Below are positions 31,792 through 42,137 of a stretch of DNA of 64,000 nucleotides, piece after piece. The number at the start of each line of letters is the position of its first letter. Position 1 is the stretch's first letter. The notes under the pieces were generated by a model. The model searched no databases and was not told the DNA's origin. It was given only the letters and a program-made list of their open reading frames with translations. Made by a program: the position numbers and the translations under genes. The DNA comes from Argyresthia goedartella (lineage: Eukaryota; Arthropoda; Insecta; Lepidoptera; Argyresthiidae): contig OX463829.1 of assembly GCA_949825045.1 (NCBI GenBank), positions 27,182,715 to 27,246,714 on the forward strand, given 5' to 3'.

Positions 31792-33896
31792 AACATAAAA
31801 TTCGCAGACTTACTAGACTGTATTGAAGATGAACCCGTTAGTTATGTGTGTGTCGACAGCGTTCATTGCTGGATGAAAGATATAACCAATAAACACGGGT
31901 TATGTATTTTTCATATTAATATTCGCTCGCTTAAAAAGCACTTTAGCGAACTTTTAGTTACCTTAGGTAATCATATAAGAGCAATAGATGTGTTAGTCAT
32001 TACAGAACCTAATATTAATTTTTCCTTGTTGTCGTTGTATCAAATATCTGGGTATAATGTGAATGTTTTCACCCGCAAGGGTCGTAGTGGTGGTGGAGTA
32101 CTTGTGTATACTCGCGAGGCGCTGGCCGCGCGGGCGAGCGACTTACCCGCGACGGCCAATATCATGCGAGCCGCGGAGTGCGTTTCCATTACACTACATT
32201 ATAACAATGAAATTATTAACCTAATATCCATGTATAGACCGCCTAGATTCTCTCAAGAAAATAGAATACAAGAATTTCATGTAGAATTTAATAATATTTT
32301 AGATAAATTGCCTACTAATTGTAATATAATTTTTTGTGGAGATTTAAATATAAATTTATTGCTTAATACAGAGATAAACGTTTTAAAATATGAACATTTG
32401 TTAGCTGAACACGGATTTACCAAATGTATTAACGACGTCACTAGGAGAGAAATTGTTGCTGGTAAATTAGTCGAATCGTGTCTAGATCATATCTATGTTA
32501 GAATACCGTCAGCAATAATTAATTCTGCAGTCATAAAACATAAAATGTCGGACCACTACATCATCTCAGCTTTTGTGCAATGGGAACGAACTTCGATAGA
32601 CGGTCTCCCGCGCTCCGCCCGCGCCGCCCGCGCAGACTCCCGCGTGAACACCGGCGCGGATACGTGCGCGAGCTCCACTGCCTCCACTATCACTCGTAAA
32701 GTTATTAATAACCGGTTGGTTAAAGACAAACTGATAAACACCAATTTTGATAACCTTCTTAATATCCACTGTCCCATTGAGTTGTATACTACCTTTATTG
32801 ATATGTTTGCAAATATATATAAAGAGTGTAGTAAAGAAATTATCGTTAAACAGAATGTGAGCAATAGAAATAATAAAGATTGGATAAATGTTAACCTTAA
32901 AAATATGATTTTAGAAAGGGATAGGCTGTTTGTAGTTTGGTGTAACGATCCAAAGAATATGATAAAGAGACTGAGTTATACTAAATATAGAAATAAATGT
33001 ACAAAGGCTATTAATAAATCTAAAAACGAACATGATAGACAAAGTATATTGAACTGTAATAAAAACCTTAAAAAAGTATGGGACACAATATCTAATCTGT
33101 TGGGAAATAAAAAGCGGTCATTAGACGATGCGATCATAAATAGTATGGATATTAAAGACGATCTAAAACAAATCTGTAACAATTTTGCAATAAATTTTTC
33201 GAGTGATATTGAGCAAATAAAACACAATTGTAAAGATAAATGGATAAACAGGGAAACTTATGTAAATAAATCGGATGTATCAATGAGGTGGCAACCGGTG
33301 AGCAGTGCCGCAGTAAAACGCGTCATAACTGAGTTGAGTGCCGACAAGTCACCGGGCAGCGACCTCGTGCGCATGGCGGATCTAAAGCTCGTAGCCGATC
33401 AGATTAGTCCTGTCCTAGCCAAACTTATTAATTTATCTGTTAGCTGCCATCAGTTTCCACAAAACTTAAAAGAGACTATTGTTCGTCCTATACATAAAAA
33501 AGGCGAACGCAAAAATACTTCTAACTATAGACCTATAGCTATTCTTTCTAGTATCAATAAAATAATTGAAAAATGTATAGTAAAACAAATATCAACATTT
33601 CTCTCAAAAAATAATATTTTAAATGCACGCCAGTACGGATTTCAAAGAGGCAAAAGTACCAATTCCTTATTATCTAAATTCACAGATGAAGTAAACACGC
33701 ACTTAGAAAGAAAGCAAATTATAGTAGCAATTTTTTACGATTTTAAAAAAGCGTTCGATACTCTCGATACAGACACACTCTTAAATGCAATGGAGGAATG
33801 CGGAGTGGGTTTCCCTCTAAAGCAGTGGTTCGGTGAGTACCTGACGTCGCGCTCGTACCGCGTGAAGGTGCGCGACACGCTGAGCGACGGCAGCGC
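31792..33896 (+). pseudogene. LINE ORF2, endonuclease and first half of RT
   Basis: The frame is open from 31792 without a clear ATG. AP-endonuclease motifs: HINIRSLKKH, ITEPNI, MYRPP, FCGDLNINLL and SDHYII. RT follows: LSADKSPGSDLVRM, KETIVRPIHKKGERKNTSNY, RPIAILSSINKIIEK, GFQRGKST, then motif A FYDFKKAFDTLD with both Asp. At about 33890 a one-base change shifts the frame; the rest lies in the frame of 33897-34856. A GC-rich stretch at 32600-32680, encoding Arg/Ala-rich residues, stands out from the AT-rich remainder and also occurs at the frameshift region, which may have invited slippage. Confidence 0.9.
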
Positions 33897-34856
33897 GTGC
33901 GCAGTGGCGTGTCGCAGGGCTCGTGCTGCGGCCCGCTCTGCTACCTGCTGCACGTCAATAGCTTGTGCCAAGTCCTACACCATACTTCCGCGTATATGTT
34001 TGCGGACGACTTGTGTACTCTCCGGGCGGGGTAAAACCTCTCTGACATCTGTTCCTCCATTCAAAAAGATATAGAAGCAGTCGTCAAATGGTCACATGAC
34101 AATGGTATCGTCTTAAACTCTGATAAAACTAAACTTTTGATCATTCATTCACCTCACCTAACTATCACTGAAAAACCGCCGCCTTTGTTAACCCATAGTT
34201 ATTCGTGTCTCCATAATAATTTACAAAATTGTAAATGTAAACCTATTGAATCAGTAGACGTTGTAACTTATCTTGGTGTTAAAATAGATGTTAATTTCTC
34301 TTGGTCTCAACACGTAGATTACATTAGCAATAAATTAAGGATTTTACTAGGTAAATTTTATCACCTAAGTTATAAAGTTCCTATTAGCACATTAAAATGT
34401 ATATATTATGCATTAGTAGATTCAATTTTAGATTACGCTCTTGACTGTTACGGACTTACATTTAAAAGTTATATTGATAAACTAGAATCCTTACAGACAC
34501 GATTTATAAAGCTGCTTGTGAATAAAAAAACCAAATTGAAATGTAAAGGAGACTATTCAAAACTATTTAAGATTTGTAAAATTATGCCAATCTCTGTTAA
34601 ATGTAAATATCTTATAGCCATCCATAATTATAATAGTAACCAGTATCTTCATCCCGTAACTCACAAACATGGCACCAGGAGTATATCTGAAGGCAAATTT
34701 GAGATACCTTCTGTTAACAATTATTATGGAGACAGAACTTTGAAAAAAAGAGTACCATATATATTAAATTCACTGCCTACAGACATACGACTGGAGCCTA
34801 GCCCAACTAAATTTAAAATTAAATTGAAAAAATATTTCCTACATAATTTGCCCTAA
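33897..34856 (+). pseudogene. LINE ORF2, second half of RT
   Basis: In the new frame: VRSGVSQGSCCGPL (motif B), YMFADDL (motif C, both Asp), a TAA stop at 34032-34034, then DIEAVVKWSHDNGIVLNSDK, VTYLGVKIDVNFSWSQHVDY, ILDYALDCYG and a C-terminus ending KIKLKKYFLHNLP. Repairing one frameshift and one codon would be needed for function, so this copy is dead, though both catalytic motifs persist. Confidence 0.9.
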
Positions 34857-34930
34857 TTGTAATACCACATTCACCTGTTACTTATTTAAGTTTAGGTAGA
34901 TTTATTTCACTGTTCTAAGTGAGACTCAGA

Positions 34931-34967
34931 TCCCACAGACAAACTGTGTATAGACAGTTTTGTGGGA
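34931..34967 (+). repeat. LINE 3' UTR stem-loop
   Basis: TCCCACA/TGTGGGA outer stem, a GAC bulge, AAACTGT/ACAGTTT inner stem, loop GTATAG. It lies 75 bases after the ORF2 stop. It shares the TCCCACAG arm with stem-loops of the neighbouring LINE families. Confidence 0.7.
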
Positions 34968-35488
34968 CGTTAGTTTGATACACTGTTGTTATTATTAAGA
35001 CTAATAAATGAATAAAAAAAAAAATTATAGATTAGGGCCTAGAGTGTCACTGAGGGAAAAGTTTAAAGAAATCAATATTCTGACATTTGTGTCTCAATAT
35101 ATCTATGACAATCTTGTGTATGTAAAAAGAAATATAACTAATTTTCAGAAGTACAGTGATATACACAATTTTAATACTAGAAATAAAGACAAGTTGGTTG
35201 CTTATGTAAGCCGACTACATAAAATTAGTAATTCTTTTTAAGGCAATTGTATACGCTATTACAATAAGGTCCCTACTGATATTAAAAACTTACCTTTAGA
35301 CAAGTTTAAAATAATAATAAAACAGAAATTGTATAAAAAAGGTTACTATAGGATATCTGATTACTTAGAGGACAGATGTCCATGGGAATAGATTGTTTGA
35401 GTAACAGGCTATTTCGATATATAATTAGCATTCATTTTGTAATTTGACAATATTTTATTTAAAAAAGGAAACGCAAAAGATGCGACGA

Positions 35489-35522
35489 CTGTGGAGTTTC
35501 TTCGGTGAGCTCTTCTCCACAG
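35489..35522 (+). repeat. LINE 3' UTR stem-loop
   Basis: CTGTGGAG / CTCCACAG with a loop containing TTTCTTCGGTGAG. Same size, position and arm theme as the family E/G hairpin, although the rest of the two UTRs is unlike. Confidence 0.75.
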
Positions 35523-35861
35523 ATTCCGCCATTGTGTTAGTGAACTCACCCAAAAAAAATGTAATGACGGATCTAAGTGATGTAACAATATCCTATGGAA
35601 ATAAATGATTTTTGATTTTGATTTTGATTTTGATTTCAAGATTTCTTAAATGACGGGACTGTATGGGGTTAATCTGGCTCAACACAGACCTTGCTGTTAA
35701 TAAATAATCTGCTTGGTATTTATTGATCATAATAATTAATATTGTAATATTTGTATTAGTTAAACACAACCAATTTTAAAAGGCAAAAAAATACGTTTGC
35801 TAAGTATATGTAAACATCAACAGTAATAAAGAACTTTGGCTTTTACTTAATCATGTGACCG

Positions 35862-35965
35862 CCCGGCTACAAACATATGGAGATGCCAAAAATGTCGCTC
35901 TGATTCAAACAGTGTCTTAGTAAAAGTTGTTTAGAATGATGTCCCTAACAACCTTTTAAAATAAC
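35862..35965. mobile_element. Palindromic MITE fragment
   Basis: 'gaccgcccggctacaaacat', 'ctgattcaaacagtgtctta' and 'gttgtttagaatgatgtccc' match the right half of 8270-8462. Confidence 0.65.
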
Positions 35966-36617
35966 ACTCTGTACAGTTAAGGGCCACCATATCCAATCGC
36001 ATGGTCTTTAGGATAGGCCCTAAACGATGCAAATGCATAAAAATGAAAATAAAAATAAATGTACAAGAAAAGAGAAAATATGGCTTTTGAGCTTATAACG
36101 GGCAAAAATGTTACAGGTACGAAATAGTACATTGTTGCCCAGGTATAGAAAGTAAGCAATAGATGGACGAGTTAGTTGGCGGGCCGAGCCGCAGGTGAGG
36201 CCCGCGAAGATGCGAGTCCATCTATTGCACTTTCTACCGAGGCATTTACTATGTGCTTTTCACGCCTAATGTAAGGAAATAAAACAGGTTGAGTAACCCT
36301 AACCTAACCTAAAACCTACCTACCTACCTAGTCCTGAATATTGTAATATCTATGAGATAAGCACAAACTAACCAACCTTAATAAAGTTATCATATCGCAA
36401 CCCATAGCAGAGTAGAAAGTAAAAAAGGCCGCAAAACACTACATTTTACTTTGCAAATCTACATTGTTTGACTGTTTTTGAATTGTACTACTAAGAACTA
36501 CTTTCTACTCTCATTTCAATCCATCTTTGGCCATATTTCCGAGCAGTGACGTGAAATAGTACATTTCCCACGAGTTCGCCGCAAAGGATTTAAAAACGAT
36601 TGACGATAAAAATATTT
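35966..36617. other. Unassigned, with hairpins
   Basis: Besides the hairpin at 36142-36238, GAGTAGAAAGTA (36408) and TACTTTCTACTC (36499) form a second inverted pair sharing the same TAGAAAGTA theme. A CCTAACCTAACC stretch lies at 36297-36315. No gene. Confidence 0.45.
36142..36238. mobile_element. 97-bp hairpin, possible mini-MITE
   Basis: Outer arms GGTATAGAAAGTAAGCAATAG / CTATTGCACTTTCTACC pair almost fully, GATGGAC/GTCCATC continues the stem and the centre holds GCGGGCC / GGCCCGC. High GC in the centre stands out from its surroundings. Confidence 0.65.
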
Positions 36618-37080
36618 GACGACCCGAATGGCCAAGTCGGCAGTGACCCTGCCTACGAATCCAAAGGTCCCGGTTTCGAGTCCCGGTGGGGGCAAATATT
36701 TGTTTGATGAGAATGGATGTTTGTACCCTAGTCATGGTTGATTATCTATCTAAGGGGCGATTGCTCCATCCCCAGATAAACAGGCAGATAGTCTATCTGT
36801 CTGTTTATTCGACAGTTAACAGTAAACTGAATTTTTCAATCGTCGGGTAGGATATAACAGTGAAATAACTTTGCTATCAGAGGAATAAATCTATCCGCCT
36901 CTTCAACGGCCAGATAACTGTATTCAGTAGAATAAAGTAGTTGTCTGTCGCCAAAAGTCATATGTCACTTGGTTTATTTGGTTTGGTTTGAGCAGTTTGA
37001 GGTTATTTCCATTGGTTATTTCTAGTAATTTTTCTGTTACTGATTATTATACCACGTTCCTACGGATTTGGCGAATAGCT

Positions 37081-37304
37081 ATGGATGTATTTGATACAAT
37101 TGACGACTTGGCAATCGAAGAAGAGGCCATGATAAATGATTACTTAAATCCACCTGAGCGCAAAGAAAGGATGGTGAGACCGAGGACTGACCATTTCACT
37201 ATGTGGAATGAAAAAGAATTTCATCGCAGATTCAGGCTTTTAAAAGAGTCTGTGCTATATTTGCTTTCGCTGATAGAAGATAAAATCAAGCGCAAAACAC
37301 AAAG
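37081..37304 (+). pseudogene. Harbinger (HARBI1-like) transposase, exon 1
   Basis: Starts MDVFDTIDDLAIEEEAMIND and ends FHRRFRLLKESVLYLLSLI then EDKIKRKTQ. The FRxRFRLxKExxLxLLxLI block is the N-terminal helix region of HARBI1-type transposases. The exon ends at AAG|GTAAGT (donor at 37305). Joining to 38451 gives R-N-Q-C-I-P-P-M-S-Q-L-L-I-T-L-R, the expected continuation. Confidence 0.85.
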
Positions 37305-37446
37305 GTAAGTGTTATTTAGATATAGTACCTACTACCATCTACTTGTACCTACCTAAAAGTGATTTTACCCTACAGTAATGATGTGCATGTGAAATTATGA
37401 GTACACCATTGGCACCACCAACAGTAATAAATAACTATCTACCTGC

Positions 37447-38470
37447 TACTCAGTTTTATCTAACCCTAAAATTCAATTTTATTGTTTCAGGAACCAATGT
37501 ATCCCACCCCTACTCAGTTTTATCTAACCCTAAAATTCAATTTTATTGTTTCAGGAACCAATGTATCCCACCCCTACTCAGTTTTATCTAACCCTAAAAT
37601 TCTATTTTATTGTTTCAGGAACCAATGTATCCCACCCCTACTCAGTTTTATCTAACCCTAAAATTCTATTTTATTGTTTCAGGAACCAATGTATCCCACC
37701 CCTACTCAGTTTTATCTAACCCTAAAATTCTATTTTATTGTTTCAGGACCCAATGTATCCCACCCCTACTCAGTTTTATCTAACCCTAAAATTCTATTTT
37801 ATTGTTTCAGGAACCAATGTATCCCACCCCTACTCAGTTTTATCTAACCCTAAAATTCTATTTTATTGATTCAGGAACCAATGTATCCCACCCCTACTCA
37901 GTTTTATCTAACCCTAAAATTCTATTTTATTGTTTCAGGAACCAATGTATCCCACCCCTACTCAGTTTTATCTAACCCTAAAATTCTATTTTATTGTTTC
38001 AGGAACCAATGTATCCCACCCCTACTCAGTTTTATCTAACCCTAAAATTCTATTTTATTGTTTCAGGAACCAATGTATCCCACCCCTACTCAGATTTATC
38101 TAACCCTAAAATTCTATTTTATTGTTTCAGGAACCAATGTATCCCACCCCTACTCAGTTTTATCTAACCCTAAAATTCTATTTTATTGTTTCAGGAACCA
38201 ATGTATCCCACCCCTACTCAGTTTTATCTAACCCTAAAATTCTATTTTATTGTTTCAGGAACCAATGTATCCCACCCCTAATCAGTTTTATCTAACCCTA
38301 AAATTCTATTTTATTGTTTCAGGAACCAATGTATCCCACCCCTACTCAGTTTTATCTAACCCTAAAATTCTATTTTATTGTTTCAGGAACCAATGTATCC
38401 CACCCCTACTCAGTTTTATCTAACCCTAAAATTCTATTTTATTGTTTCAGGAACCAATGTATCCCACCCA
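37447..38470 (+). repeat. Tandem array of 16 x 64-bp units, each a 3' splice-site module
   Basis: The unit runs TACTCAGTTTTATCTAACCC, AT-rich pyrimidine tract, TTGTTTCAG, then GAACCAATGTATCCCACCCC. The period is exactly 64 bases over 1024 bases. Each unit holds a branch-point-like TCTAAC, a tract and an AG, followed by a copy of the first 20 bases of exon 2. Units differ by single substitutions (for example AATTCAA in the first two, TTGATTCAG in one). Acceptors upstream of the last would read NQCIPPLLSFI and stop. Confidence 0.95.
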
Positions 38471-39100
38471 TGTCGCAGTTATTAATAACTCTAAGGTTAG
38501 GATAAGGGAGTTTTTATATCACAGTTGGTGATTTTGGTGGCATTCATAGCTCTACTATATGCCGCATTATAAAAAGAGTAACGGAAGCCATAGCATCACT
38601 GAGACCTGTTTTCATAAATTTGCCAAGAAGCGCTGATGAAGTCAGAAAGCGCCAGGAAGAATTCTACAAGATTGCCAGATTCCCTAGAGTATTCTCAGCA
38701 TTAGATTGCACACTTGTTCGGATTCAGTCACCCGGTGGAAACACAGCAGAGAACTTTAGGAACAGAAAGGGCTTTCTATCTTTTAACGTGCAAGCGATGT
38801 GTGTTCTGCAGAATTAATGTTCCAAGACATAGTTACACGTTGGCCTGGCTCTACTCATGATAGCATGATATTTTCGAATTCTCATGTAAAATTCCATTGT
38901 GAGAATCACGCATTTGGAAATGGAATCATACTTGGAGACAGCGGTTATGAACTAACTAATTATCTACTGATTCCAATTCAAAACCCAACAACACCTGCTC
39001 AGAGCTTGTACAATGAGTCACAGATCCGATCCCGGAATGTCATCGAAAGATTAAGTATATGTTATTTTCAAGCTCTAATGGTATGGTATAATAGATAAGT
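38451..39100 (+). pseudogene. Harbinger transposase, exon 2 (DDE nuclease)
   Basis: Begins at the last acceptor (38450) with NQCIPPMSQLLITLR. A TAA at 38503-38505 interrupts, then GSFYITVGDFGG, FPRVFSALDCTLVRIQSPGG (first Asp, 38704), a one-base insertion near 38800, ELMFQDIVTRWPGSTHDSMI, GIILGDSGYELTNYLL (second Asp, 38937) and RSRNVIERLS (Glu, 39045). The catalytic triad is therefore present, but the C-terminus after IER is lost. HARBI1-type transposases cut and rejoin DNA as a DDE nuclease and need the partner Myb-like protein for nuclear import and end binding. Not functional as is. Confidence 0.88.
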
Positions 39101-39229
39101 AAATAAATTTAGCTTTTCCTCCTTTGTAAAATAAAATTTTAAAAGCTTGTTATTGGTTTTACTTCTCGAAATTTAGGATAAACTAAATAACTATACCCAC
39201 TTAAATAACTATACCAAACAACATCCTAA

Positions 39230-40155
39230 CTAAATAATATCATTCATAACAGGCCCAGATTTCATGTTTTTAATCAGCACTGCATGTATTTCTTCCTTTC
39301 TTCTCTCATCATTGGCTAATTGCAACATTTTCATTTTATGCTCCTCCGCCACAAACTGGTGTTGCTTTTTGGCAATCTCCATTTGCAGCTGGACCAGTTC
39401 TAAACGAGCTGCGCTTAATTTGTCTAGTTTAGAGGTGACACTTGCTCTTGTCGCTGTGTCTGGTTTTAAAACTTGTGAAACCCTTGTTTTAAGCGCTTTT
39501 GGGTGCCATTTATCCCATTTATTTACTTTTTGAGAGTCATTATTGACATCATCTTTAAATGTCTCGTCCATATTGTCGTCATCATCTTTGACTGACTCCT
39601 CCATATTGTTCACGTCATCTTTTTATGACTTGCCCATATTGTTAATGTCATCCTTGAATGACTCGTCTGTAACTTCAGTTGGCTTTGGAGGAACGACTTC
39701 CTCTTCATGAGTTGACAATGGTAAAACTTCCAATTCAGGAAATGTCAGTATGATAGTATCACTATCGTGACGAGCTTCTAATCCTGTTATATTTGAGCAA
39801 ATGCTCATAACTTTCTCCTCCGTTTCAGTAAAGTCTGGAGCTTCTGATGGACCACCACCAGTTCTGTATTGCTCCTGCCTTCTCAAAGAGGACTTCTTTT
39901 TTGTGTTTTTTTAATACCTTCATATTTGAGCTTCAACGTTTTCCACGTGCGGATACCTGTTGAAAATCCACAGGCGTTGAAGCCATCTGCAATTTTGATC
40001 CAGGCATTTTCTTTGTCCTTATTTGTGACCGCGTCAGTCTTTTTATTTTCAATTATTTGCTTGTGCTTATTTACAAGATCGACGAGCAACTGAACCTCGG
40101 CAGTATTGAAGTTGGCCGAGCGCTCTCTTTTTAATACACTTTTTTGAGATTCCAT
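39230..40155 (-). pseudogene. Harbinger Myb/SANT-like accessory protein
   Basis: From ATG 40155 (minus): FNTAEVQLLVDLVNKHKQII, then KENAWIKIADGFNACGFSTG and WKTLKLKYEGIKK, a Myb/SANT-like DNA-binding domain (residues about 12-85). A frameshift near 39885 and an in-frame stop near 39620 break what follows. The middle has acidic repeats (FKDDINN, VKDDDDNMDE, FKDDVNN), and the end is a basic/coiled helix (KLDKLSAARLELVQLQMEIA). Such proteins accompany the transposase in this superfamily. Opposed to the transposase gene with converging ends about 130 bases apart. Confidence 0.85.
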
Positions 40156-40642
40156 TGCAAATTTCAGTAAATAAAATCACAATATCGACGATCCAAACCA
40201 AATGTTACCAAACAATAACCTCAGAGGAAGTAATCACCACGTTGATTGAAATCAGCTGTTGCTTGAGACGCCATCTTGCAAATGACGGGAAATTATGACG
40301 ATAGTCTGTCCTGCTCCACTACCACTGTTTTCTATATATTTGTTTCATCTCTCTGAGTTCAGATTGCCGGGATTGAAATAAAAAGGTCAGATAGCTAACT
40401 AAGGAATAAATGACCATTGAAAAATGAGCGACTTACTATCAGACTGATAAACAGCTCGGTAAAAATGTTCGCTTGATAGTTATCCGACTCTTTATCTGGG
40501 GCTGGAACAATCGCCTCTAAGTATAATATTTATCCCAATAAGTATGTGTATCGTTGTCTAGTATCCAAGATACAGGGAATCCTAATTTGGGGCTAGATCA
40601 ATGTGTGTAAATAGTGTCCAAAGTTTTATTATTATTATTATA

Positions 40643-41441
40643 AGTACAACATATTTAAGATAATCCTTGTTATATTTTAACGAAAAAATAAACAATCATT
40701 CATTCATTCCAATATCACACCCTACGACGTAGTTTAGGGTTTAGGATACTACCGTCACTGGCGCAGTATGATGGCTCACGAATTTTATACCAGCCGTTAT
40801 CCCCTGATTGCCTCCTCACAGGTTGTTCCAGAAAAAAAATCAAATAAATTCACATCTGTTACAGGCTGCTCCGTTAAATGGATTGGGTAATTTAGGAAGG
40901 GCCCCGGTTTATTGGGCCCGCACAGGCCCTGTTATAATAAAACTGTGAGGCCTTAAACAGGCTCGGGATGATTTTCGAGATTTTTTTGGACGTTCAATTA
41001 GCACAAGCCGTCGGCTGACCTCCTTTTACTGAGTCTTATTCACAGCAATATCGTCGCAGTTAGCATTTAAGCTTGTTCCGAAAAATGACGTAAATTTGAC
41101 GGAATACTACAAAATAGATCAGTGAAAAGCACTGTGCGAACTCACGTACTATCGCAGTAGCGTGACGGCACCCAGGGTCGCTGAAAAATATATCACATTT
41201 GGCAAAATAGTGGCCCATTCCAGAGGTGTTACGACCGAACTAACGAAACTAATTATAATTTTAAATTATGTCTCTTTACAGCGTCCTGTACCCACTGTTG
41301 AGTAAACTCTTAGAATACAGTATACTGTTCTCTTCATCGCGCGATTTTTGCGGTCCTGGGCCAACCTGATTTTCTGGCGGTTTTGGCGATGTCATCCGAC
41401 GAACCGATAACTATAAATAAAATAAATAAATCCCCTGCGAC
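40643..41441. other. No recognisable feature
   Basis: Moderately GC block at 40890-41000 ('agggccccggtttattgggc' can fold on itself); no coding frame or shared repeat seen. Confidence 0.4.
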
Positions 41442-41721
41442 TAGGGTTACTAGACACAAAATTTAAAAACCTGAGAAAAAGCCTGATTGCCGTTGAAAGC
41501 CTGAGATTTTCTCGAATCTAAGCATTGAAGGTAAAAAAACATAGTATTTTAATACAATAACAAATAAGAGGCAGATTATTATTTGTTATGTAATAAACGA
41601 GAACTAAAAAATATATTAATATTTTATTAAAAATTCTCAAAATCCTAAAATTTCATAAATCCACCCGGAATCCTGAGATCAACCTGAAAAGCCTGAGATC
41701 ACAGTCGATTTGGTAACCCTA
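41442..41721. mobile_element. hAT-like MITE (280 bp) with 8-bp target duplication
   Basis: Ends TAGGGTTAC and GTAACCCTA are exact inverted repeats. CCTGCGAC (41434-41441) and ACTGCGAC (41722-41729) flank it, matching at 7 of 8. An 8-bp duplication and YAGGGTT-type ends fit hAT elements. Internally it repeats CCTGAGA/CCTGAAAAGCCTGAGA. No coding capacity. Confidence 0.8.
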
Positions 41722-41747
41722 ACTGCGACACATCAATGAACTTCAAG

Positions 41748-41985
41748 TCTAAAATTTGGTTCACTAGTTTCCTGGGTAGGCTGATAACGTTCGAACCACT
41801 GAACCGTTTTTAATAAAACATCTAAGCATCGCAGAGAAGTCTACCAATTACAAAAAACAGCATTAATATCCGCCCAACCGTTTGACCGTGAGGGCGCCAC
41901 AACGAGACACAACACGACAGACACACATACAGACAGACGCTTCGAACTTGTAACACCCCTCTATTATCGTTAAGGGTTAAAAACA
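41748..41985. repeat. Interspersed repeat F
   Basis: 'gtctaaaatttggttcacta', 'gaaccactgaaccgttttta', 'cagacagacgcttcgaactt', 'gttaagggttaaaaac'. Single copy, no CAGA expansion. Confidence 0.7.
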
Positions 41986-42137
41986 TCGAATTTGATTATA
42001 CATATAAGCTGTGGTAAGTAATAAGTAATTTCGCATTTAAAGCTCTCATTTGAATTTGTTGTGAGTTCAATTTGACGCCATTACAATAACATTGAACTAT
42101 CGTTAAAGCATCCGCTGCCAGGCAGTATTCGCACGTC

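Larger units (their letters stand above)
30719..35022 (+). mobile_element. Near full-length CR1/jockey-like LINE, innermost layer
   Basis: About 4.3 kb: a 5' UTR of roughly 110 bases, ORF1, ORF2 and a 3' UTR ending in poly(A) at 35013-35024. ATT/AATT at both junctions is the likely short target duplication. It is the only LINE here with its 5' end preserved. Broken in ORF2 by one frameshift and one stop. Confidence 0.88.
30650..35636 (+). mobile_element. CR1/jockey-like LINE 3' half, middle layer of the nest
   Basis: 30650-30718 encodes LLWGHAANANSIFILQKRAV and RAI; 35023-35636 continues with RLGPRVSLREKFKEINILT, DIHNFNTRNKDKL, YNKVPTDI and DYLEDRCPWE, then a 3' UTR with a stem-loop (35489-35522) and a (TTTTGA)n tail. 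The intact relative at 10430-10540 reads across the split (LQKRAVRAIYKM). 5'-truncated. Confidence 0.88.
30575..35855 (+). mobile_element. LINE 3' end (family E/G), outer layer of a three-level nest
   Basis: Present as 30575-30649 (LKLPFEQFKK region, then 'aaaagggatattacaatgtt') and 35637-35855 ('caagatttcttaaatgacgg' onward, TTTGGCTTTTAC tail). In the copy at 45988-46375 these phrases are contiguous, so everything between was inserted. The UTR stem-loop is deleted here. Confidence 0.88.
36754..40517 (+). mobile_element. PIF/Harbinger transposon with two genes (3.76 kb)
   Basis: Left end GGGGCGATTGCTCCATCCCC (36754 on) and right end, reversed, GAGGCGATTGTTCCAGCCCC pair over about 27 bases including AGATAAA. 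TAA flanks both sides (36751-36753, 40518-40520), the 3-bp duplication of this superfamily, and the SINE is otherwise continuous across it. Near the left end AAACAGGCAGATAG / CTATCTGTCTGTTT forms a subterminal palindrome. The two genes point toward each other, as usual for the family. Confidence 0.93.
36618..40642 (+). repeat. tRNA-derived SINE (family A), split by a PIF/Harbinger element
   Basis: The head (36618-36750) has an A-box-like TGGCCAAGTCGG and a B-box GTTTCGAGTCC. The body and (ATT)n tail resume at 40521-40642 ('gtataatatttatc', 'gatacagggaatcc', 'tggggctagatcaatgtg'). Uninterrupted relatives lie at 49034-49302 and 52461-52720. Confidence 0.9.

Noticed and set aside
30828..34856. 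Host gene with PHD finger
   Set aside because: The finger is followed by a coiled coil and L1-type RNA-binding domain and then by an endonuclease-RT ORF; it is LINE ORF1.
37397..38505. Short plus-strand ORFs rich in NQCIPP.. and SVLSNPKI..
   Set aside because: Translations of the 64-bp splice-site array within an intron; they end at a stop in each unit.
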